Below are positions 30,717-36,287 of a DNA stretch of 36,287 nucleotides, piece after piece (the first letter of the stretch is position 1; each line of letters starts with the position of its first letter). The stretch comes from CAZIPE01 sp964541305 (GTDB taxonomy: Bacteria > Patescibacteriota > Saccharimonadia > Saccharimonadales > UBA7683). The DNA is taken from the NCBI GenBank assembly GCA_964541305.1, contig CAZIPE010000010.1, forward strand, positions 1-36,287. Direction: 5' to 3'. The notes under the pieces are model-generated. The model ran no database searches. It was not told the origin of the DNA and was given only the letters and a program-made list of their open reading frames with translations. The position numbers and the translations under genes were made by a program.

Positions 30717-31730
30717 ATGAGCAGAATATATACTTATACCCAATGCAGTGATTCTGAATTTGAAGAATGTGCCCAGGCACTTGAACCAGTTTCAATACCG
30801 ATTGAACAAACCCCCAAGTGGGGTACTTTTGATGATTCTCTGCCCGAGAGAACATTCCTTGGTAGCTTCCGCTATGATGATGACGATCGCCTGGTTGCAC
30901 TTGCTAGTGCTACCCTCTACCAGCAAAAAGGACGCGATTGGATCTGGATCAAACATGGTCCACTTTTTGCGGTTGAACCGAACACTGAAACAATTAAAAA
31001 AATGTGTTCAACCCTCAAAGAGCAATTCTCGTTTGTTAATAGCATTAAGCCACTCTTCATGCGACTCAGTTCGCCCCATAAAGTAGGTCCATTAGTGATG
31101 CCATTTGAGCACACTATGTACGATGAAACGGTCGTCGTAGACCTCACAAAAACCAAAGATGAAATCCTTGCAGAGATGAGCCAGGGTGGTCGACGTGGTA
31201 TTCGTAAGGCAGAAAAAGAGAATTTGGATGTCCATGAGTACTCAGGAGATGAAGCCTCGCAAATCTTTCGATCTTTTTGCTATCAAATTCTCGAGGAAAC
31301 AGCCAGCCGTGACGGCTTCGGTGCCCACCCAGCCAATCTCTACACGACCCTGCTAGAAAAACTCTCCGATTACGCAAAGCTATATGTCATAAAGAAAGGC
31401 GCCCAAGTACTTGCCTGGGCAGTTACTACCGAATACGGCTCGCAGGCACTCTATTACTATGGGGGTAGCACTCAACAAGCCAGAGAGCTTCACGCCCCCT
31501 ATCTCCTCCACTGGGAAATAATGAAAGCTATGAAATATCGGGACAATAAAACCTATGATTTTATGGGTATTGCTGGAAAGCACTACCCTAGCCTCGCGAA
31601 CGTCACCCAATTTAAACTAAAGTTTTCAAAAAACATTATCAAGGTTAGACCAACTTACGATCTTCCGCTCCAAAGAACGAGATATAAGCTACTATCGCTG
31701 GCCCTAAAAACTAAGCGTAAAGTTAACTAG
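30717..31730 (+). CDS. FemAB/FemX-like peptidoglycan bridge aminoacyltransferase
   Basis: The 337-residue protein has the double-GNAT layout of Fem transferases: an N-terminal GNAT-like half (about 1-160) and a C-terminal half (about 165-310) with LAWAVTTEYGSQALYYYGGS and YDFMGIAGKHYPSLANVTQF, plus RRGIRKAEKENL in the middle. Fem proteins add amino acids from charged tRNA to the lipid II side chain. It stands alone on the plus strand between ctpA and the hydrolase genes, fitting a role in wall synthesis. The long coiled-coil arm of FemA is not evident. A TTGACA lies upstream (30680-30685), but a convincing -10 was not found. Confidence 0.85.
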   Translation: MSRIYTYTQCSDSEFEECAQALEPVSIPIEQTPKWGTFDDSLPERTFLGSFRYDDDDRLVALASATLYQQKGRDWIWIKHGPLFAVEPNTETIKKMCSTLKEQFSFVNSIKPLFMRLSSPHKVGPLVMPFEHTMYDETVVVDLTKTKDEILAEMSQGGRRGIRKAEKENLDVHEYSGDEASQIFRSFCYQILEETASRDGFGAHPANLYTTLLEKLSDYAKLYVIKKGAQVLAWAVTTEYGSQALYYYGGSTQQARELHAPYLLHWEIMKAMKYRDNKTYDFMGIAGKHYPSLANVTQFKLKFSKNIIKVRPTYDLPLQRTRYKLLSLALKTKRKVN

Positions 31731-31748
31731 ACTTCTTGTTTTGTCTTG

Positions 31749-32948
31749 TTATCTGGTAAAAACTAGGAATTTGAGACCAGGGGTATATTTCACATCCATC
31801 GTGCTGTATTTACCATCGACATAAATACTCCAGTTATATTGACTGACCCTAAACCACCCGTCACCATATACCTCTTCAACCACTGCAACGTGACCTACGC
31901 CACCAATCATTGTCCTTGGAATAACGAGTACCGATCCTTCTGTTGGTGTATCGGTTTTATAGCCATCACGATTTGCCGGTACTGTGATTGGCCACTCATA
32001 TGCATTGCCAGCACCCCCAAAAGACGATACACTATGTCCAAATCTATATTGCATAGCCCAAGCTGCATAAGATACACACTCTCGATTGTACAATCTCCAC
32101 TCGTCGATGATACTATCTTGTGCTTTACTACAATACTTGGAAGGGTATCCTCCACCACATGATGAAACATTTCCTGAAAGCTTACGGTACTGCAGTGATC
32201 CATAAGAGCCGCTTTCATTATATGTACCACCAAACACCCTTTGCATTGCTGCTATCTGTTGTTCCCGCAATGCAGTAATTTCGGCAGCGGCTAGCTTTAC
32301 AGACTTGTCAAAGCTTGCTTTGCTTTGATTTACTGAGTTAAGTTTACTATTAGCCTCACTTTCTTTGGTCTTTAAATCAGCTCGTAAACTTCTCTGTTCA
32401 TCGAGTATACGTATAATTTCCTGGCGTTGCTCATCAAGTTGCTTCTTAAGTACTTCAATTTCATCGAGTGTACTCGTTATACTCTCTTTAATTCTGTCTC
32501 TGTACTCTTGCTTATCTACAAAGTCACTTATATTACTACTTGATGCAAGCATTTCTAGGGGTGATATATCTCCTTCGATGTACATGGAACGTATGTTGGC
32601 ACTGAGGAGTACTTTTTGCTCTTCGAGACGTTTTTGAGCTGCTTCTATTCTATTGGTAAGATCATTTTGTTTTTTAGTGTTGGTGTCGATCTGTGCTTGA
32701 ATAGATGCAATTTGATTCTGTAGTTTCGTAATTTGCTCTTCAATCGTATCTGCTTTGCCCGCAAGTTTGTCTGCTTCAGCCTGTGCTGCCACCTGTTCTT
32801 CTTGTTTTTGACGGATTTGATCATCAAAACTATCTGCTTTAACAGATATTACAGGATGAAGAATAGACGAAAAAACCATAACAGCTCCGGCCAAAACTGG
32901 AGTCAATGTGTTTGTTTTGAATGGTCTTTTATTTTTGTGGTAAACCAT
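31749..32948 (-). CDS. Secreted coiled-coil CHAP-domain peptidoglycan hydrolase (PcsB-like)
   Basis: The 399-residue protein has a signal peptide (about 13-38, ending VISVKA-D), a long coiled-coil region (about 45-235) with a conserved insert NIRSMYIEGDISPLEML, and a C-terminal CHAP domain. The CHAP catalytic Cys is C291 (NRECVSYAAWAM) and the His is H353 (GVGHVAVVEEV), with an Asn in YNW. This matches PcsB, the FtsEX-controlled amidase/endopeptidase. The ATG at 32948 is chosen because an earlier one at 32969 lies in the promoter (TTGACT-17-TAAAAT, 32960-32988). It is a paralogue of the next gene in its coiled-coil half. Confidence 0.88.
   Translation of the reverse strand: MVYHKNKRPFKTNTLTPVLAGAVMVFSSILHPVISVKADSFDDQIRQKQEEQVAAQAEADKLAGKADTIEEQITKLQNQIASIQAQIDTNTKKQNDLTNRIEAAQKRLEEQKVLLSANIRSMYIEGDISPLEMLASSSNISDFVDKQEYRDRIKESITSTLDEIEVLKKQLDEQRQEIIRILDEQRSLRADLKTKESEANSKLNSVNQSKASFDKSVKLAAAEITALREQQIAAMQRVFGGTYNESGSYGSLQYRKLSGNVSSCGGGYPSKYCSKAQDSIIDEWRLYNRECVSYAAWAMQYRFGHSVSSFGGAGNAYEWPITVPANRDGYKTDTPTEGSVLVIPRTMIGGVGHVAVVEEVYGDGWFRVSQYNWSIYVDGKYSTMDVKYTPGLKFLVFTR
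32550..32649. repeat. 100-nt perfect repeat, copy 1 (CHAP gene)
   Basis: This stretch is identical base for base to 33729-33828 in the adjacent M23 gene. It encodes the segment from about AIEAAQKRLEEQ to GDISPLEM in both proteins. The flanking protein sequence is nearly identical but the DNA differs at synonymous positions. Confidence 0.9.
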
Positions 32949-32959
32949 ATTCTTTCTAG

Positions 32960-32988
32960 ATTTTACCATAAGCGTAAATGCTAGTCAA
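32960..32988 (-). promoter_or_regulatory. Promoter of the CHAP hydrolase gene
   Basis: TTGACT (32983-32988) and TAAAAT (32960-32965), 17 nt apart on the minus strand; the ATG is 11 nt further. The GCTTATGGTAAAAT core is repeated upstream of the M23 gene. Confidence 0.65.
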
Positions 32989-32990
32989 TA

Positions 32991-34118
32991 TCAGCAGTTA
33001 CCCGCTTCCATGTGCGCATAAATAGATATCAACCCGCCACTATGCTGAATCATTGCCATGCAACCAAAATACCCATGACCCACCAGAGCACCCGACCATC
33101 CCTTATAGAGCGTTCCGCCTTCAACGGCTTTTATCGGAGTACCTGCTGATGCACCATAGTCTATTCCATCATGCCCTGCCGGACCGTAGCCATACATATA
33201 TGGGTTTGCGCCGAAATATTGAGTAATTGGTGCGCTAAGTGGTTGTGACCATCGATTGCCAAGATAGCCGAGTGGATTCAAGGCTACACCGTTTTTCTGT
33301 GCTCGTAAATGAAGATGTGCTCCAAAGGAGTTTCCAGTATTACCTACCGTACCAATAATCTGACCCTGGACAACAGTTCCCGAGCTTGGAAGACTACCGA
33401 CATCAACGCTTGAAAGGGCTGCCTGCGCTGCTGCAATTTCCTGCTGTAATTTGGCAATATCACCTTTTCGAGCTTTCACTTGTGCATCAAAACTCGCTTT
33501 GGTTTGGTTAATTTCACCGAGCTTCGCGCTGGCTTCTCCTTCTTTTGTATCAAGTGCGCCTTTTAAATCCTTCTGTTCAGCTAGTATCGCGGTAACTTCC
33601 TTCTTTTGCACATCAAGCTGTTTCTTTAGTTTCTCTACCTGACCAACAATCTCAACAATACTTTCCTTAATTCTGTCTCTGTATTCCTGTTTATCAACAA
33701 AATCACTAATGTTACTGCTGGATGCTAACATTTCTAGGGGTGATATATCTCCTTCGATGTACATGGAACGTATGTTGGCACTGAGGAGTACTTTTTGCTC
33801 TTCGAGACGTTTTTGAGCTGCTTCTATTTTATTGGTGAGATCGTTCTGTTTTCGAGTGTTGGTGTCAATCTTAACCTGAATTCCTGCTATTTGATCCTGT
33901 AATTCTTCAATCTGTCCCTCAACAGTAGTAGCTTTTTTATGAAGATGGCCCGATTCCGCTGCTGCTGCATCAGCTTGTTGTTGTTTTTTCGCAATTTCCG
34001 CCTCTATTTCGGCAATACTGCGGGCGTAAACTTGCAAAGAAAAACCGAACGTTAACAGAATAACTGTGACTCCTACGAGGGGTCTCAAAAACATAGCTCT
34101 GTTGTTGTGGTGTTTCAT
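32991..34118 (-). CDS. Secreted coiled-coil M23 peptidase with a circularly permuted domain
   Basis: The 375-residue protein has a signal peptide (about 10-32), a long coiled-coil region (about 35-235) like the CHAP protein and an M23 metallopeptidase domain. The M23 motifs come in swapped order: the usually C-terminal part, GQIIGTVGNTGNSFGAHLHL with H268 and H270, precedes the usually N-terminal part, ITQYFG, GHDGIDYG (H316, D320), ...YAHM (H369). All expected metal and catalytic residues are present. The coiled coil plus M23 resembles EnvC/NlpD-type or division hydrolase partners of FtsEX. The stop is a real TGA right after YAHMEAGNC; a C-terminal Cys may pair with another Cys in the domain. 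Confidence 0.88.
   Translation of the reverse strand: MKHHNNRAMFLRPLVGVTVILLTFGFSLQVYARSIAEIEAEIAKKQQQADAAAAESGHLHKKATTVEGQIEELQDQIAGIQVKIDTNTRKQNDLTNKIEAAQKRLEEQKVLLSANIRSMYIEGDISPLEMLASSSNISDFVDKQEYRDRIKESIVEIVGQVEKLKKQLDVQKKEVTAILAEQKDLKGALDTKEGEASAKLGEINQTKASFDAQVKARKGDIAKLQQEIAAAQAALSSVDVGSLPSSGTVVQGQIIGTVGNTGNSFGAHLHLRAQKNGVALNPLGYLGNRWSQPLSAPITQYFGANPYMYGYGPAGHDGIDYGASAGTPIKAVEGGTLYKGWSGALVGHGYFGCMAMIQHSGGLISIYAHMEAGNC
33729..33828. repeat. 100-nt perfect repeat, copy 2 (M23 gene)
   Basis: Identical to 32550-32649 in the adjacent CHAP gene over exactly 100 nt; the flanks differ at silent positions. The distance between copies is 1179 nt. Confidence 0.9.
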
Positions 34119-34128
34119 GCTATCTATA

Positions 34129-34134
34129 ATTTTA
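34129..34134 (-). promoter_or_regulatory. -10 box of the M23 hydrolase gene
   Basis: TAAAAT on the minus strand, 10 nt before the ATG at 34118, preceded by TGG as an extended -10. TTGTCT lies 16 nt further upstream. The surrounding GCTTATGGTAAAAT matches the promoter of the neighbouring CHAP gene. Confidence 0.55.
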
Positions 34135-34191
34135 CCATAAGCAGTATATGAGACAACTCTTTATAGACTTAGTAACAACAGGCGTCTACTG

Positions 34192-35148
34192 TTACTTTGT
34201 GTGTTTAAGCCTGAGGTGTTTTCTGATAGCGAGATACGCTGAGAATGAACCGATGATTACGCCTGCAGTAATAGTGACAAGAATGAGCGGAAGTGTCCAT
34301 TCACGGAACTGCGTAATGGTTGGCTGTATCTCTTCCACGTAGCTACCAATTTTTGGCGCTTGCCCAAGCACTGCTACGTAAAAGAATGCGAGCGAGAGTA
34401 TGCCCGCAATAATGCCGTAAATACTCGCTTCTACTAAGAATGGCCCACGAATATACCATTTACTGGCACCGATTAACTGCATGATTTCAATTTCGTCTTT
34501 ACGGTTAAAGATAGTCATACGGATAGTGTTGAAGATAACTAGTATTGAAATAACTCCGAATATAAGACTTGCCAGTAGCCCACCGGTTCGTAGGAACTTG
34601 GCGATATTAGCCAATCTATCAACAGCTGTCTTTTTGGCGTCATCTTTATATGAATCTTTATCATAAATAACCGCATTATCTGGTTGACGCGCTACTTCTA
34701 CTACTTTTTGCAACTGATTCGGATCGAGCGTTTTTACGCGAATACTGGCTGGGAAGGCGTCTTTTGTTTGGGCAATTGCTTGCAAAGTTTTAATATCATC
34801 CTTATTTTGTTCTTCAAAGCTTTTCTGGGCTTCTTCTTTTGAAATGTAGGTTACCTCTCTAACGCCAAGAGTTTGGTTATTTTTAAGGGTACTTGAAAAC
34901 TGTTCTATCTGATCTTTTGTTGCGGTAGCTTTAAAGAAAATTGAGACATCAATTTTTTCAGTAAACGTCTCGACGGTGTTATTTAACGTATAGCTCGCAA
35001 ATGAGGTAAGCAAGATGCAGATAAGTGTAATTGTCATAACAACCGTTGCAGCAACCGAGAGCCAAGCATTTCTGAAAAAACTGTGCAGACCCGCACCAAA
35101 AACACGACGAGCATTTACGAGTTTGCGTCTAAAAGGACTGTGATTCAT
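34192..35148 (-). CDS. ftsX: Cell-division ABC transporter permease FtsX
   Basis: FtsX is the membrane half of the FtsEX complex, which couples ATP use to activation of septal hydrolases. The 318-residue protein has a cytosolic N-terminus, four membrane spans (about 28-50, 186-212, 240-265, 285-310) and a large outer loop (about 55-185) that would bind a hydrolase partner. IFNTIRMTIFNRKDEIEIMQ and LIGASKWYIRGPFLVEA are characteristic. The ATG overlaps the ftsE stop by 4 nt. Confidence 0.92.
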   Translation of the reverse strand: MNHSPFRRKLVNARRVFGAGLHSFFRNAWLSVAATVVMTITLICILLTSFASYTLNNTVETFTEKIDVSIFFKATATKDQIEQFSSTLKNNQTLGVREVTYISKEEAQKSFEEQNKDDIKTLQAIAQTKDAFPASIRVKTLDPNQLQKVVEVARQPDNAVIYDKDSYKDDAKKTAVDRLANIAKFLRTGGLLASLIFGVISILVIFNTIRMTIFNRKDEIEIMQLIGASKWYIRGPFLVEASIYGIIAGILSLAFFYVAVLGQAPKIGSYVEEIQPTITQFREWTLPLILVTITAGVIIGSFSAYLAIRKHLRLKHTK

Positions 35149-35819
35149 TGTTTGCCTCCTGCGGTATCTGAGGCGACTCGCCCATGATCAATTGTGATAA
35201 CACGGCGCTTTAATTTAGATACGATGTCTTGGTTGTGAGTTGTCATTAAAACAGTAGTGCCATATCTGTTAATCTTCTCGAGTACCGACACAACATCCCA
35301 GGCATGCTTTGGGTCAAGATTACCTGTTGGCTCATCGGCAATTAAAATTTTTGGCTGTCTTACGACTGCTCGCGCAATGGCCACGCGTTGCTGTTCTCCG
35401 CCAGAAAGTTCATGCGGGAAACTTTTTTCTTTTCCAGAAAGACCAACCAGTTCAATAACTTTTGGTACGGAATACTCAATTTCTTTGTTGGTCATCCCAA
35501 CAATTTCGAGAGCAAAAGCTACGTTTTCAAAGACTGTTCGATTAGGGAGTAGTTTAAAATCTTGGAATATCGTACCAATTTTACGGCGCAGTAATGGAAC
35601 CTCCTTGTCCTTAAGACGATCGTAATCTATGCCGCCAACCACAATTTTACCAGAGGTAGGTTTTTCTTCCCGGGTCAGAAGCTTCAGTAACGTAGACTTC
35701 CCCGCTCCACTGGTTCCAACAATCAATACGAATTCTTTTGGTGCGATATGAAGAGAGACGCGGTCAAGCGCTAAGCCTTTTTTCCCATATTTTTTTGTTA
35801 CTCTGTCGAGAAGTATCAT
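35145..35819 (-). CDS. ftsE: Cell-division ATP-binding protein FtsE
   Basis: FtsE is the ATPase of FtsEX. The 224-residue protein has Walker A GTSGAGKS (35-42), Q-loop at FQDFKLLPNRTV, signature LSGGEQQRVAIARA, Walker B ILIADEPTGNLD and the switch His in TTHN. The ATG at 35819 is chosen because the earlier in-frame TTG at 35837 lies inside a TGA-TACAAT promoter (35828-35836); only 8 nt separate the -10 box from the ATG. Confidence 0.94.
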   Translation of the reverse strand: MILLDRVTKKYGKKGLALDRVSLHIAPKEFVLIVGTSGAGKSTLLKLLTREEKPTSGKIVVGGIDYDRLKDKEVPLLRRKIGTIFQDFKLLPNRTVFENVAFALEIVGMTNKEIEYSVPKVIELVGLSGKEKSFPHELSGGEQQRVAIARAVVRQPKILIADEPTGNLDPKHAWDVVSVLEKINRYGTTVLMTTHNQDIVSKLKRRVITIDHGRVASDTAGGKQ

Positions 35820-35827
35820 GCTAATGT

Positions 35828-35836
35828 ATTGTATCA
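35828..35836 (-). promoter_or_regulatory. Extended -10 promoter of ftsEX
   Basis: TGA-TACAAT on the minus strand, 8 nt before the ftsE ATG, giving a leader of one or two bases at most. It separates ftsEX transcription from prfB. Confidence 0.6.
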
Positions 35837-35876
35837 AATGTAAGCGCTAAGCCCAACCGTGAATATTATCAGCGAA

Positions 35877-36287
35877 CTACTTCAAAAATGGGTCGAGGTC
35901 ACCGTCGAGCACTTTTTGAGCATCTTTCACCTCAAATTTAGTTTTGGTGTCCTTTACTAGCGTGTACGGATGCAATACGTAATTTCGAATTTGATTCCCC
36001 CACGCTGCCTCTTGGTTGGGACCTTTTAATTCAGATATTTTTTCGGTGTGTTGTTCAATCTGAAGCTGGGCCAACTTAGAGCGTAGAATTTTCATAGCCG
36101 TTTCTTTATTCTGAAGCTGTGACCGCTCGTTTTGGATTGCAACAACTATGTTGGTTGGGATATGGGTAATACGCACGGCAGAATCAGTTGTATTAACGCT
36201 TTGGCCACCGTGCCCGCCGGCTCGAAATACATCAACACGCAGGTCTTTCTCATCAACCTCAACTTCATCTGGCTGATCGATTTGTGG
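35877..36287 (-). CDS. prfB: Peptide chain release factor 2, C-terminal part
   Basis: The gene runs off the right edge of the window. The visible 136 codons include the catalytic GGQ loop in RAGGHGGQSVNTTDSAV, then RITHIPTNIVVAIQNERSQ, and end with WGNQIRNYVLHPYTLVKD and VLDGDLDPFLK, the RF2-type C-terminus. RF2 reads UGA and UAA stops. The codon-recognition tripeptide lies outside the window. ftsE follows on the same strand after 57 nt with its own promoter. Confidence 0.92.
   Translation of the reverse strand, partial: PQIDQPDEVEVDEKDLRVDVFRAGGHGGQSVNTTDSAVRITHIPTNIVVAIQNERSQLQNKETAMKILRSKLAQLQIEQHTEKISELKGPNQEAAWGNQIRNYVLHPYTLVKDTKTKFEVKDAQKVLDGDLDPFLK

Noticed and set aside
32991..33371. 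Two incomplete M23 domains or a frameshift instead of a permutation
   Set aside because: Each motif occurs once, the reading frame is continuous and the two blocks add up to one complete domain.
34168..34198. Terminator after ftsX from the AGTAACA/TGTTACT inverted repeat
   Set aside because: The stem is short with bulges and no T-run follows on the minus strand; ftsX may simply run on into the hydrolase genes.
1..36287. Recoded UGA (glycine), as in some other CPR phyla
   Set aside because: Several well-recognised genes end in TGA at the expected length (mraY, the M23 gene, GH1, the flippase), and RF2 is present.
1..36287. tRNA, rRNA, CRISPR or transposon features
   Set aside because: No cloverleaf, rRNA-like stretch, spaced identical repeats or transposase frame was found on either strand.

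Overview
The window looks like a chromosomal stretch from a Patescibacteria/CPR bacterium, most likely Candidatus Saccharibacteria (TM7). This is inferred from the style of the genes, not from a database search. The proteins are compact and genes often overlap by 1-17 nt. There is a reduced dcw cluster, a lone rpmA, CheY-like receivers without output domains, small DUF5652-type membrane proteins, and a stand-alone sigma-region-4/HARE-HTH regulator. TGA is used as a normal stop and a prfB fragment is present, so the genetic code is the standard bacterial one. No rRNA, tRNA, CRISPR array, IS element or prophage was seen.

Layout. (1) 1-1459 (+): a sigma-4/HARE-HTH regulator and a small membrane protein. 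(2) 1460-2238: a gene-free convergent region with tandem CGAACA repeats and a possible ~195-nt structured RNA ending in a terminator. (3) 2239-10920 (-): a division and cell-wall operon in the order mraZ, rsmH, ftsL-like, ftsI, mraY, ftsW, murG, ftsQ, without ftsA, ftsZ, murC, murB or ddl beside it. It is preceded by a promoter with four MraZ boxes, and a 340-nt structured spacer follows mraZ. (4) 10943-14452 (-): pyrC-pyrD with a clear terminator, plus a GH1 beta-glycosidase. (5) 14461-24868 (-): information-processing and housekeeping genes: PIF1-HRDC helicase, RNase HI, glycyl-tRNA synthetase, an unknown protein with a His/Cys pair, a histidine kinase-receiver-RecO operon, a membrane-anchored methyltransferase, exonuclease VII and a flippase-like membrane protein. 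(6) 24903-26445 (+): a Trm-G10-like methyltransferase and ribosomal protein L27. (7) 26452-30701 (-): unknown proteins, an orphan receiver, CTP synthase and an S41 protease. (8) 30717-31730 (+): a FemAB-type aminoacyltransferase. (9) 31749-36287 (-): prfB fragment, ftsE, ftsX, and two coiled-coil secreted hydrolases, one with an M23 domain and one with a CHAP domain.

How the genes work together. Most of the window serves wall growth and division. MraY and MurG make lipid II, FtsW and FtsI polymerise and cross-link it, FemAB probably adds bridge amino acids, and FtsEX is placed to activate two PcsB/EnvC-like hydrolases that cut septal wall.

Most notable observations. The M23 domain at 32991-33371 reads as circularly permuted. 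The two FtsEX-linked hydrolase genes share a perfect 100-nt block inside otherwise silently diverged sequence. At least six genes have a -10 box ending exactly 6 nt before the start codon, which points to routine leaderless transcription. The mraZ control region has four phased MraZ boxes straddling the promoter.
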